From positions 2,418,001 through 2,482,000 of the forward strand of contig NZ_CBDDBS010000003.1 of assembly GCF_965225875.1 (NCBI RefSeq): a stretch of DNA of 64,000 bases. Reading direction: 5' to 3'. Positions 1 to 8,425 of the stretch are shown piece by piece. Each line of letters begins with the position of its first letter. The stretch's first letter is position 1. This DNA comes from Haliscomenobacter sp965225875 (GTDB lineage Bacteria; Bacteroidota; Bacteroidia; Chitinophagales; Saprospiraceae). The position numbers were made by a program, and so were the translations under genes. The notes beneath the pieces were generated by a model, which saw only the letters and a program-made list of their open reading frames with translations, was not told the DNA's origin and did no database searches.

Positions 1-2007
1 TTTGCCGCGGTACTTGGTTACCAGGTTTTGTAGATGAGGGATGGCGTCGTTGGCACGGCCAATTTCCTGATAGGTTTGTCCAATGCGCAAGAGTGCGTCG
101 TCGGCAAATTCAGAGCCAGGGAAGTCCCGGGTCAAACGCTCCAAGGCAGCAATTTCTTCCGTTCTGCGGCCACGCAAGCCTTCGATAATCGCCTTCTGAT
201 AAATGGCATAGTCAAAACCGCCGTATTTGCGGTCGATGGCTTCGTTGTAATACCGCAAGGCATTGTCGTACTGGTTGAACTTGAAGAAAGAGTCACCCAG
301 ACGCAGCGTAGCATCACCCAGCACGTTATTGGCTACTTTGTCGTTGCGGTACAAGCTGCGGTTGCGGTTGATACCGTCGACCGTAGCCTGGAAAAATCCA
401 CGTGCACGCTCATAGTTGTCTTGTTTGATTAGGTTGTAGCCCTGAATGTAGTTGGCCGTAGCTACCGAAGATTCTTCGGGCAAATTGCTGATGCTACGGG
501 ACAAACCGAGGAAGCGATCCAGGTATTGAGCGCTTTCCTGGTAGTTCTTTTCGCGATGCGCAACATCACCCAACCAAAAGAGGGCGATTGCTTGAACGCT
601 CATGTCTATCGGATTCTCCAGCGATTTTTGCAAAATCTCGCGTGCAGCCTGGTTTTCATTGTTTTGCAACAATTGCAAGCCCCGGTTTACGGCCACTTTT
701 TGATAAGTTGCCTGCATTTGAGGCTGTAATCCTCCCCCATTGCGGCGGCGAATATCTGTGATGATTTCCAGTGCTTGTTGATAGTCCCGGTAGTTGAGCA
801 ACACATCAGCCAACAAGCGCTGAGCATCCTGATAGTAGCGTGAATTGGGCGCAAAATCAGTCAGGTTGGCTACTGCTTCGCGGGGTTGGTTCAACTCATA
901 AGCCAACTTGGCATAGTTGAAGGTTGCCTCCTCCTTGATGACTGGATCAAAATTCAAACGTTTGGCCGCAGCTAAAGCGTTTAATGCATTGTTCTTCTGG
1001 TTGACTTTCAGGTAACAGTCAGCCAAATAAAACATGGCGTTTTGACCAATGGGAGATTCAGCTCCTGACAAAGGTTTTAAGGTTTGAATGGCCTTCTGAA
1101 AATTACCCGTTTGGTATTGGGTATACCCGATTTGGTACAATTCTTCCTCGCGCAATTTTTTGGAATTCTCCTGATAGTATTCCAAATAGGGCAATGCCCT
1201 TTGGTAATTGCCCAATTCGAAATAGGATTGACCAACCAACTGCTGGATTTCCTTCAAGTCCCGAATACCTTTGTCATTCGCTTTAGGCTCAGCATAGGCA
1301 ATGACGTCCTGGTATTTTTTCTGTGCAAACAGGATTTGGGTCAGGTAAAAAGGAATATAGGGCCGGTAGGTAGGGTTGCTCTCCACAATTTGCAAGGAGG
1401 TTGCCGCCTGGGCATAATCTCCTTCAAAAAAAGAGCTTAAACCCATGTAATAATTGGCTGGTGCATAATATTCACCATCCGCCTCAGCAATGACGTCGCG
1501 GAAAAACGACTTGGCCAGATTAAATTCTTTCAGTGCAAAATTGGCGTAGCCCTGGCGAAAACGCATCTGGGTCAAAGTGCTCTTGGACATTCCCAAAGTA
1601 GGCACTTCGTTGTAAAACTCCAGTGCTTTGGCATAATCCGCTACGTTGAAGTAATAGTTGCCCATATCCATCAAGGCTTCCTGGTATTCAGGATCGGGAC
1701 GGAAGGAGCGGATGAAATCCATGGTCATGATTTCACCTTCCTTTTGGCGCAATTCAACTGCACATTTGGCCATATACAATGCTGCCCGGGTACGAAAGCT
1801 CTCCGCAGCTGTTTCGTTTATAGGCAAACTTAAGTCAATGGCTTTCTGGAATTCACGTTTGGCTTTGGCCAAAACGCCTTGTTCATACAGCGTTACGCCG
1901 CGTTTGAAAGCTCGGTTGGCTTCGGTGTACACTGCTGTTTGCTGTGCGTGAAGGGAGAGGAAGCACAACAGCAGTAAAGGCAACAAAAGAACCTTTTTGG
2001 TCATCAT
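1..2007 (-). CDS. Tetratricopeptide-repeat protein (3' part beyond window)
   Basis: The minus-strand reading frame is open from the ATG at 2007 to the window edge, so at least 669 residues are present and the C-terminus is missing. It begins with a signal peptide (MMTKKVLLLPLLLL, cleavage after LHAQ near residue 22), so the protein is exported to the periplasm or outer membrane. The rest is a continuous array of helical TPR-like repeats, with recurring A-x-x-x-Y/F and pattern such as YQIGYTQYQTGNFQKAI and LWLGDVAHREKNYQESA. Large secreted TPR proteins of this kind are common in Bacteroidota and act as scaffolds; no catalytic motif is visible. The alternative start at 2004 is one codon later. 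The specific role is unknown. Confidence 0.85.
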   Translation of the reverse strand, partial: MMTKKVLLLPLLLLCFLSLHAQQTAVYTEANRAFKRGVTLYEQGVLAKAKREFQKAIDLSLPINETAAESFRTRAALYMAKCAVELRQKEGEIMTMDFIRSFRPDPEYQEALMDMGNYYFNVADYAKALEFYNEVPTLGMSKSTLTQMRFRQGYANFALKEFNLAKSFFRDVIAEADGEYYAPANYYMGLSSFFEGDYAQAATSLQIVESNPTYRPYIPFYLTQILFAQKKYQDVIAYAEPKANDKGIRDLKEIQQLVGQSYFELGNYQRALPYLEYYQENSKKLREEELYQIGYTQYQTGNFQKAIQTLKPLSGAESPIGQNAMFYLADCYLKVNQKNNALNALAAAKRLNFDPVIKEEATFNYAKLAYELNQPREAVANLTDFAPNSRYYQDAQRLLADVLLNYRDYQQALEIITDIRRRNGGGLQPQMQATYQKVAVNRGLQLLQNNENQAAREILQKSLENPIDMSVQAIALFWLGDVAHREKNYQESAQYLDRFLGLSRSISNLPEESSVATANYIQGYNLIKQDNYERARGFFQATVDGINRNRSLYRNDKVANNVLGDATLRLGDSFFKFNQYDNALRYYNEAIDRKYGGFDYAIYQKAIIEGLRGRRTEEIAALERLTRDFPGSEFADDALLRIGQTYQEIGRANDAIPHLQNLVTKYRGK

Positions 2008-2173
2008 CTTTGTTTGATTATCCGTTTAGGGATTCAAGTACCAGTTAATGGTTTATATCTGGCACTTATGGCTTGTAGACCAAATAATTGGATGCATCAT
2101 CCAACGTTTTACCCTACAGTTTTAACCCAATAAAGGGAGAAATTTATAAAATTTTAACATAACTAAAGGAAAC

Positions 2174-2785
2174 TTATATGTCTTGCGACAGCACAAGGTT
2201 TGCTCCTTTGTTTTGCATATCAATCACAGCCTGCGTGACATCACCTGCTTGCAGGTTCACGCCGCGGCAAGCGTCTTCGATCAAATTGACCTTGAAACCC
2301 AATTCCAAAGCATCCAACACGGTAAATTTCACACAATAGTCCGTAGCAATGCCCATCACCCACAATTCGGTCACACCTTGCGCTTTGAGGTAATCACCCA
2401 AACCAGTGGCTTTGCGGTGACCATTGTCAAAAAAACCGCTGTAGCTGTCAATTTCAGGATCAGTGCCTTTGACAAACACTTTATGAATGCCCTCAGTATT
2501 AAGGTCTTTGACAAATTCGGCTCCAAAACTTTCCTGCACACAGTGAATGGGCCAAAGTACCTGGGACAATCCATTGAGATCAATCACTTGTCCGGGTTTG
2601 CGCCAGGGGTGATTAGCGGCGAAACTACCGTGGGTAGCTGGATGCCAATCCTGAGTAGCCAATACTAAATCAAACTTTGGCATCAATGTATTCGCAATGG
2701 GAATCAACAAGTTGCCTTCATCAACGGCTAAGGCACCGCCGGGGCAAAAGTCGTTTTGTAAATCAATCAGTAGAAGGGTTTTCAT
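2174..2785 (-). CDS. pncA: Nicotinamidase (isochorismatase-fold)
   Basis: A 203-residue cytosolic hydrolase expected to convert nicotinamide to nicotinate and ammonia in NAD+ salvage. The family's catalytic triad can be placed: Asp8 in LLIDLQNDF, Lys106 in VFVKG, and the nucleophile Cys151 in GIATDYCVKF. Metal ligands match Asp46 and His48 in TQDWHPATH, and His81 in WPIHCV. The WPxHC and SGF (YSGFFDNG) motifs are typical of PncA and not of other isochorismatase-fold enzymes. Length is normal. It lies 6 bp downstream of the preceding minus-strand gene, so the two are probably co-transcribed, although no functional link is evident. Confidence 0.93.
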   Translation of the reverse strand: MKTLLLIDLQNDFCPGGALAVDEGNLLIPIANTLMPKFDLVLATQDWHPATHGSFAANHPWRKPGQVIDLNGLSQVLWPIHCVQESFGAEFVKDLNTEGIHKVFVKGTDPEIDSYSGFFDNGHRKATGLGDYLKAQGVTELWVMGIATDYCVKFTVLDALELGFKVNLIEDACRGVNLQAGDVTQAVIDMQNKGANLVLSQDI

Positions 2786-2791
2786 TACGCG

Positions 2792-3943
2792 TTATTTGTC
2801 TAAACAAGCCAGTTGTTTCATGAAAAAATCCAGTTGGTATACTTCGTATTCCTCGTATCCACTGCTCCAAAAGACCCGAATTTTATCCACTTCACTTTTT
2901 TCCAAAAAGCCCAATTGATCCGAAGCAATACCGTAGTGCACGCGGTAGGTCAACAGATTTTCCTTGGTGTCGTAGCTCCCCCGATCCATGGTACCCGATT
3001 TCAGGTTGATAAAATCGCCATTGATCAGTCGGATGGTCAGGATGCTGCCTTTTTCAATAAAACCATAGGCTTCTTTGGCATTGGGGGTGGAAAAAGTGAA
3101 TTCCAGGGTCAAAAAACGATAACCTCCATCCAAACTGCTCAAGTAACCTTTGCAACTCAGGTATTCTTTGTCTTTGAGGAAAAGGCGCAGTTTGTCGTCC
3201 GTGAAACTGAAAAGGTGTTGGGCATCCAGTTCTTTACGCAGCCGTCCTGTGCTAGGGTCTTTGCCATTGAATTTAAATTTGCACTGAACCTGTTTTTCCA
3301 GACCGTAGTAAGGATTGGTTTTGACAAAATCCTGGTAATACGGCGTAGTTGGATTGATGGAGGAAAAAAAGTCAGCAGAAAGCGCATCGGCTTTGGGGAA
3401 GTAAATTTGATTTTTGCGGCTTGCTTCGGCGGCTTTAAAGACTTCCAGGATATTGCCCTTTTGCGTCAGCTCGTCGGCCTTAGCCAATTCCTGTTGAGCA
3501 ATCAAGGCCTCGTTTTTGGACTCTACTTCCGTTTTGCGGGCTGCACTGAGGCGGATATTGAGGCGGCGCAGGTTTTCACTTTCCGCAGTTTCGCGTGCGG
3601 AGGCTGCGGTGAAGTCTTGTTCCAGTTTCAGGCGTTGTTCGGTCGCTTTGCTTGCCCTTTCCTTGGCAATATCAGCAGCTTCGCGCGCCAATTGGGCCCG
3701 ACGGGTTGCTATTTTGAGGGCATCCGCCTCGGTGATGAGCACTGGATTGTCAAAAGGAGTTACCGAAGCTTCATATACAGGATAGTCACTCCCTCCTCCA
3801 CTTTTTTTCTCATTGAAATATTTCCAGGTACCGTCCGGATAAACAATAATCTTTTCGCCCTGAGCATTTTGGCGAATGACTTGTGCCGTTAAGAGGGTAC
3901 AGGCAAAACAGATCGGGATGAGGAATAATAAACGTGTTTTCAT
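2792..3943 (-). CDS. Exported coiled-coil protein of unknown function
   Basis: I chose the ATG at 3943 (383 residues) over an upstream start at 4006 because it begins a clear signal peptide, MKTRLLFLIPICFACTLLTAQ. The mature N-terminus carries a short module, QGEKIIVYPDGTWKYF, seen in many exported Bacteroidota proteins. Residues about 70-170 are an Ala/Glu/Arg-rich coiled coil (RRAQLAREAADIAKERASK and following). The C-terminal half is predicted beta-rich and resembles no catalytic family I recognise. It probably forms a two-gene operon with pncA, which starts 6 bp after its stop. The function is unknown. Confidence 0.75.
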   Translation of the reverse strand: MKTRLLFLIPICFACTLLTAQVIRQNAQGEKIIVYPDGTWKYFNEKKSGGGSDYPVYEASVTPFDNPVLITEADALKIATRRAQLAREAADIAKERASKATEQRLKLEQDFTAASARETAESENLRRLNIRLSAARKTEVESKNEALIAQQELAKADELTQKGNILEVFKAAEASRKNQIYFPKADALSADFFSSINPTTPYYQDFVKTNPYYGLEKQVQCKFKFNGKDPSTGRLRKELDAQHLFSFTDDKLRLFLKDKEYLSCKGYLSSLDGGYRFLTLEFTFSTPNAKEAYGFIEKGSILTIRLINGDFINLKSGTMDRGSYDTKENLLTYRVHYGIASDQLGFLEKSEVDKIRVFWSSGYEEYEVYQLDFFMKQLACLDK

Positions 3944-4083
3944 GCTGCGCGTAAATAGCTTGGCTAATTGGGACGATGATTGAGAGTGCAAACACACTCT
4001 GACCACAAAAATAACGATAATTCACTCGTAAAAAGTGGACAACTTGCGCTATTTGTATCATTTTTGCATGGTCAACAAAAAAT

Positions 4084-4884
4084 ATGCTCTTACTTTTTAA
4101 AATAGGCTTTTTACCCATCCGCATTTGGGACTTATTAGATATCTTAATTGTAGGGTATTTGATGTACCTGATTTATCGCCTGTTGCGGGGCAATATCGCC
4201 TTTAATATTTTCATTGGGGTGCTCACCCTGTACGTGTTTTACTGGCTGGTGCGCCAATTGGAAATGCAGTTGCTTTCAGCGGTATTGGACAAGTTTGTGA
4301 GTGTGGGCGTGATTGTGATTGTAATTATTTTCCAGCAGGAAGTCCGCAATTTTTTACTACTCCTGGGCAAAAACACTTTGCAGCAACGCTCGAATTTTTT
4401 GGTAAAATTCCTGCTCGGCCGGAGTGATACCGAGCCTCAAAAGGATCTCAAAAAAGAGTTAAAAGCCATCAAAACAGCCCTTTTGCACCTCAGTGCCCAA
4501 CAAACCGGGGCCCTGATCATTTTGGCAAAGGACACCAATATGGATAGCCTGGCCTACCCCGGTATTCCCATCAATGCCAACATCAGCGAACAATTGCTGG
4601 AGAGTATTTTTAATAAAACCAGCCCTTTGCACGATGGTGCAGTGATCATCCGCAAAGGAAAAATCCTGTCGGCGGGCGGAGTATTGCCGCTTTCTGAAAG
4701 TTCAAATTTACCGCCCAAAGTTGGCCTGCGGCACCGGGCAGCAGTGGGTGCCAGCGAGCAACTGCAGGTAGCTGCCCTGGTGGTTTCGGAAGAAACCGGG
4801 CAGATCAGTTGGGCTTATGAGGGCGTGTTGAAGCAAGATGTGGAGATGGAGGAGTTGGATGTGTTTTTGGGGCTGCATTTGTGA
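4084..4884 (+). CDS. cdaA: Diadenylate cyclase CdaA (c-di-AMP synthase)
   Basis: A 266-residue membrane enzyme that makes cyclic di-AMP from two ATP. Three hydrophobic segments span residues about 15-95 (DLLDILIVGYLMYLIYRLL, FNIFIGVLTLYVFYWLV, VSVGVIVIVIIFQQEV). The DAC catalytic domain follows from about residue 125. Its signature motifs are present: SPLHDGAVII near residue 183 (the DGA motif) and GLRHRAAVG near residue 215 (the RHR motif), and the family-typical FNKTSPLHDGA is intact. Length and topology match CdaA rather than the octameric DNA-scanning DisA. It stands alone on the plus strand, divergent from the genes upstream. In other bacteria c-di-AMP controls potassium and osmotic balance. 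Confidence 0.95.
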   Translation: MLLLFKIGFLPIRIWDLLDILIVGYLMYLIYRLLRGNIAFNIFIGVLTLYVFYWLVRQLEMQLLSAVLDKFVSVGVIVIVIIFQQEVRNFLLLLGKNTLQQRSNFLVKFLLGRSDTEPQKDLKKELKAIKTALLHLSAQQTGALIILAKDTNMDSLAYPGIPINANISEQLLESIFNKTSPLHDGAVIIRKGKILSAGGVLPLSESSNLPPKVGLRHRAAVGASEQLQVAALVVSEETGQISWAYEGVLKQDVEMEELDVFLGLHL

Positions 4885-4948
4885 GGGGTAAGAGGGGGCA
4901 CACACTACTGCACATTTTACTCGGAGGACATGAATTGCCACGTGCTTA

Positions 4949-6223
4949 TGAAGTTTTTCGTAAAAAACGATCTTTGAAATATTGGTAACTTAGCATCAAA
5001 AAGAGGAGAGATGAGAATCTATCTAACCTTGAGCGAAGGGGAAAAAGAAGCCTTGGAAGGCCTCTTGAAACGTTCACCCAAGCCCTATCTTCGAGAGCGA
5101 GCGAGTGCCATTTTACAAATTGCGTCTGGTTCCTTTGGCAACGAAGTTGCAAACAAAGGCTTACTGCGACGTCGGCGCAAGAACACGGTCTATGACTGGG
5201 TGGTTCGCTACAAAGCAGGAGGCATCAAAGGCTTAGAACAAAAGGCAGGCCGCGGTCGTAAGCCTGGGTTTTCCCCCTCTAAGCCCCCCACAACTACAAA
5301 CCCAGGTTGAGTTGGTGGTAGGTCAAAGTCCAACTAACTTTGGTTTAGATCAAAGTCGGTGGACGCTAAAGGCATTGAGGGAAAAGATCGAGGCATTTAA
5401 GGACTACTCCCTGGGTGGAGTGTGGCAAGTACTCAAAAAAATTGGGGTTCGCCATTTACGAGCACGCCAATATGTACATAGCCCTGATCCAGCTTATCAG
5501 GCCAAAGTAGAGTACCTGCTACAGCAAATCCGAAGCCATAATCCTGGAGAGCAGGAAATTTATTTCTTGGATCAGCTCACCGTATATCTCCAGCCCACGA
5601 TTGGCTATGACTGGAGTCCAGCTTCGCAAAAGCAACCCTTGTGTAGATTAGGTCATTATTCCAATAAAACGTTCAGAATCTGTGGCGCTTTAAATGGACT
5701 AACGGGCCAAACCCACTATTTGATTCGTCATAAAATCAAGGTACCCACCATCATTCAATTTTTTGAGGAACTCACCCTGAAGCATCCTCAAAAAACCATT
5801 TGGGTCATCCTGGATAATTGGCCGGTTCATTTTCACCCCGACGTCCTTGCTGCTTTAGCTCCTCAGCAATCTCCATTCCCCATAATTTTACCCAAATCAT
5901 GGCAACATCTCAAGCCTAAAGCAAAGTTCAAGGGTAAAAATTTACCCGTTCAATTGTTGTTTTTGCCCACTTATGCTTCTTGGCTCAATCCCATTGAAAA
6001 AATGTGGCGATGGCTCAAGCAAGATCTTTTGCACAATCATCGCCTGGTCGATCAATGGGATGCATTGAAAATTAAAGTCGAACAATGGTTTGCACAACCT
6101 GGTCATCAAAACCAGCCTTTGCTTCAATATGTGGGCCTAAGGGCTTTACAGTCGCCTTTTTATCGCCCTTTCGCTGATGCTAGTTCCAATATGTCAAAGA
6201 ACGCTTTTTAAAGAAAACTTCAT
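4949..6223 (+). mobile_element. IS630-family insertion sequence, about 1.28 kb
   Basis: Imperfect terminal inverted repeats of about 45 bp are visible. The left end (TGAAGTTTTTCGTAAAAAAC at 4949-4968 and onward through ATCTTTGAAATATTGG) matches the reverse complement of the right end (6180-6223, reading ATGAAGTTTTCTTTAAAAAG then GTTCTTTGACATATTGG). TA dinucleotides flank both ends (4947-4948 and 6224-6225), as expected for the IS630/Tc1 group, which duplicates TA. The exact terminal base is uncertain by one position. The element carries a two-frame transposase and sits inside the left arm of a larger hairpin repeat. Confidence 0.85.
5011..6211 (+). CDS. IS630 transposase in two frames (+1 frameshift)
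   Basis: The first frame (5011-5310, 99 residues) supplies the N-terminal helix-turn-helix region (LSEGEKEALEGLLKRSP, then TVYDWVVRYKAGGIKGLEQK). The second frame (from about 5291 to 6211) supplies the DDE catalytic domain: YFLDQLTVYLQPT, WVILDNWPVHFHPD and SWLNPIEKMWRWLKQD give the likely Asp, Asp and Glu. The frames differ by +1. Immediately before the first-frame stop lies CCC CCC ACA at 5284-5292, where the proline tRNA could re-pair from CCC to CCA and continue with CAA. The join is therefore either programmed frameshifting, known for several IS630 members, or a simple one-base indel. No other disruption is seen, so the element may be active. Confidence 0.85.
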
Positions 6224-6500
6224 TAGCGCGTGGTTAGCAGTTTTTTTTAAAATGGGCTTTAGCCCTAGCATAAAAATAAATACAAGGACTAAAGTCCATC
6301 AAAAAGGCAACATCCATCCACGCGCTAAAGCACGTGGCAATTCATGTCCTTCGCTTCTGAAGTACAAAATTGTCCAGTAGTGTGGGGGGACATTAAATGC
6401 AGCGTTCTTTGATTCGGGGGTTAGGCAATTACCGTTTTGGGGTTTATTCGTTCAAAGTGGTCCGATAACCTTGCTTTTTATTGCTTTATCCAATAATTTT

Positions 6501-6851
6501 ATGGACTTAAACAAAACTGCAATGACCGCTTTACAAAAAGTCGAAGCATTACTCTCCGAATTCACCCCTGGTGAAAGGGCCATGCTGATTCAAAAAGTTG
6601 CAGATGGAGATGCACAAGCTTTTCTTGGAATTGAAAAAACACTAGGGGTTTGTGGTGGAAGCGCTTGCATCATTCCTACCAGAATACCCGTTTGGTCATT
6701 GGTTGCCTCGAAGAAGTTAGGCTTTAATGATGCTGAATTACTGGAAAATTATCCCACATTGCGGCAACAGGATTTGGATAATGCCTGGAATTATTACCTC
6801 ATTTACCAAAAAGAGATAGAGTCTAAAATGCTCCAAAATAATGAAGCGTGA
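6501..6851 (+). CDS. DUF433 family antitoxin-like protein
   Basis: A 116-residue protein starting at ATG 6501 (MDLNKTAMTALQ); an upstream start at 6471 is less likely. The C-terminal half has the DUF433 pattern: GVCGGSACIIPTRIPVWSLV, then LGFNDAELLENYPTLRQQDLDNAWNYY, a winged-helix-like fold. DUF433 genes are usually paired with a PIN-like DUF5615 toxin gene, and here the following frame overlaps its stop by 4 bp (ATGA). The N-terminal extension VEALLSEFTPGERAMLIQKV is typical of the longer Bacteroidota versions. The antitoxin role is inferred from family context. Confidence 0.75.
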   Translation: MDLNKTAMTALQKVEALLSEFTPGERAMLIQKVADGDAQAFLGIEKTLGVCGGSACIIPTRIPVWSLVASKKLGFNDAELLENYPTLRQQDLDNAWNYYLIYQKEIESKMLQNNEA

Positions 6852-6994
6852 CCATATTCTTTGAAGAGCACACTTGCTTGGTATGGAGGAAACACGCTGA
6901 AGTAGCAAAACTTGGACAACACCTTTTTATTCAAGCCGTTTACAATCAACAACTCATAACTTATTTTTTACCATTTCTTAAATCATTGGGCCTA

Positions 6995-7054
6995 AGGTTT
7001 TGTGCAAATGTGCTTATTCTAAAAGATTTCGCTGAAATGATTTGCACAAAACCT
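6995..7054. repeat. 60-bp element with perfect 15-bp terminal inverted repeats
   Basis: AGGTTTTGTGCAAAT at 6995-7009 is inverted exactly at 7040-7054. The interior contains ATTTCGCTGAAATGATTT. A second copy in opposite orientation lies at 46143-46213. It is probably a non-autonomous mobile or REP-like element. Confidence 0.65.
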
Positions 7055-7078
7055 AACTCTGTAAGGCATAAGAAAAAA

Positions 7079-7120
7079 TTTCGACCCGTTGCTAAGAATT
7101 CTCAAAAGAACGGGTCGAAA
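7079..7120 (-). terminator. Intrinsic terminator of the GTPase operon
   Basis: A 12-bp perfect stem (TTTCGACCCGTT / AACGGGTCGAAA) is followed, on the minus strand, by a run of six to seven T residues. It lies about 50 bp after the stop of the minus-strand GTPase gene at 7172. Confidence 0.75.
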
Positions 7121-7171
7121 AAAGAAAAGGTTAGTTAATTGATTTTCAATTTTTTTCAACTATAAACGGAT

Positions 7172-8425
7172 TTATTTACTCCTGTTTTTTGAAAAAACTT
7201 GATAATGTTCTGATGCTCTCTGCTTAGCTTTAACAATTGACGTCTTAGCATCGTTACCAAAAGTAAACCCATTTTCAATGTAAATTAACATAGCCTCTCC
7301 AAATATCAATGTTCTTCTATATTTAAAATATGATAAACCGGCTACATCTGCAATCATTCCGAAAATACCTAATCCTAATACATCTATTACAACATCTGCA
7401 ACAGCGACAGCAACAAAATCTGCTGCAAGGAATTCGCCACAAACTCTAAGAACATCTTTTGTTACCTTTGTTTTATCGATACTCTTCTTGTCGCCCTTAT
7501 ACATTATAGACACCAGGGCAATTGTTAAACTTCCTAGTAACCCAGGAGTAACTAATAATGAACCAAACGGTACAACTGAGCTTGCAATCTCAGCAATTGC
7601 GAAAGCTTGAATGACTTTCCTAGCAACTTTCCGTCTGATTGAGAGTACTTTTTCTCTAATAGTTTCGGTTAGATCATCTGCTTTTTTTGCAGGGTCTAAA
7701 ACATTAATAATTTGGCCCAACGTACCTGCGTCCTCATATAGTCTGTCTTCTAAATTTATTAGCCGCTGACGTATCATAATATCTTGACTTGAGTCATAAA
7801 GCTCTGCACTACCAAAAACGATATCATTTTCAGATTTTACATACTTTTGCATTTTTTCCTTTATTAACTCAATTACTTTATCCTTATCTTTTTTTGGCAT
7901 GTGCTCAAGACGGTCGATTTTGTTTACAAAAACTATCCTAGGAGCATCCGGCATGAATGAAGATACTAAATCAAACAATTTCAGCTCTGGGCCTAGAGGC
8001 TCTTCATCAACAACAAAAATGTGGCCATGTGCTTTTTTAGCTTCTTCCAGAGCAACTAATTCATTCACTTCTTCTCCCATTATTCCAGGGACATCAACAA
8101 TCATCCATGGCTCTTTAGCGTAGCCAGTCGGTTCAGTAGTTAAATCATGTTCAATCCCAACAGTAGCAATATCCTCCCCAATTAAAGCGTTGGCAATTGC
8201 TGATTTCCCCACACTTGTTTTTCCAAAAAGAGCTATCCAGATGAATCCACTTTTAAGCCTTTCAATTAGTTCATTAATATCAGTTATTTCTTTCTTAATG
8301 GCTTCAAGCTCTGCCTTATCAAACTTCTTCCCAATATCACTAAGAATGATTTTGAGGCTTTGTTCAAGTTCTTCTTGAAGGAGAGCCATTTCATTCTTAA
8401 TTTCCTCATTCTGATTGTTACTCAT
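7172..8425 (-). CDS. P-loop GTPase with C-terminal hydrophobic domain
   Basis: A 417-residue protein with an N-terminal helical region (1-60), a TRAFAC-type GTPase domain (about 61-235) and a C-terminal helical hydrophobic region (about 260-380) with likely membrane-inserting segments (VVPFGSLLVTPGLLGSLTIA and DVVIDVLGLGIFGMIADVAG). Motifs are G1 GKTSVGKS (68-75), G3 DVPG (111-114) and G4 NKID (168-171). The layout resembles Era-like GTPases fused to DUF697-type domains, or small dynamin-like proteins. The start codon overlaps the end of the upstream GTPase gene by 8 bp, indicating translational coupling. No partner chaperone or translation gene is nearby, so a role in a membrane-associated defence or stress module is inferred. 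Confidence 0.75.
   Translation of the reverse strand: MSNNQNEEIKNEMALLQEELEQSLKIILSDIGKKFDKAELEAIKKEITDINELIERLKSGFIWIALFGKTSVGKSAIANALIGEDIATVGIEHDLTTEPTGYAKEPWMIVDVPGIMGEEVNELVALEEAKKAHGHIFVVDEEPLGPELKLFDLVSSFMPDAPRIVFVNKIDRLEHMPKKDKDKVIELIKEKMQKYVKSENDIVFGSAELYDSSQDIMIRQRLINLEDRLYEDAGTLGQIINVLDPAKKADDLTETIREKVLSIRRKVARKVIQAFAIAEIASSVVPFGSLLVTPGLLGSLTIALVSIMYKGDKKSIDKTKVTKDVLRVCGEFLAADFVAVAVADVVIDVLGLGIFGMIADVAGLSYFKYRRTLIFGEAMLIYIENGFTFGNDAKTSIVKAKQRASEHYQVFSKNRSK

Larger units (their letters stand above)
4893..6389. repeat. Long hairpin (MITE-like) element split by IS630
   Basis: The left arm at 4925-4947 (AGGACATGAATTGCCACGTG plus CTT) is repeated perfectly inverted at 6328-6350. The arm continues across the IS: TTAGCGCGTGG at 6223-6233 pairs with CCACGCGCTAA at 6318-6328. 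Outer arms also pair imperfectly: CACACTACTG at 4901-4910 matches CAGTAGTGTG at 6375-6384. Between the arms lie small palindromes around GGGCTTTAGCCC and GGACTAAAGTCC (6252-6302). Without the insertion this would be a hairpin of roughly 210 bp. It has no coding capacity of its own. Confidence 0.75.
6848..7138 (+). pseudogene. Probable remnant of DUF5615-type toxin gene
   Basis: The frame overlaps the DUF433 gene by 4 bp, as a partner toxin would, and starts MTIFFEEHT, reminiscent of the N-terminus of PIN-like DUF5615 proteins. After that the translation no longer resembles any family. It runs through an inverted-repeat element (6995-7054) and then through the stem of an intrinsic terminator serving the opposite strand (7079-7120), which encodes the lysine-rich tail. 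The open frame is therefore probably a truncated gene reading by chance into repeat sequence. The remnant identification is weak. Confidence 0.4.

Noticed and set aside
2813..3892. Antisense reading frame of 359 codons opposite the coiled-coil gene
   Set aside because: The minus-strand gene has a signal peptide and typical composition; the plus-strand frame is Phe-rich without domains.
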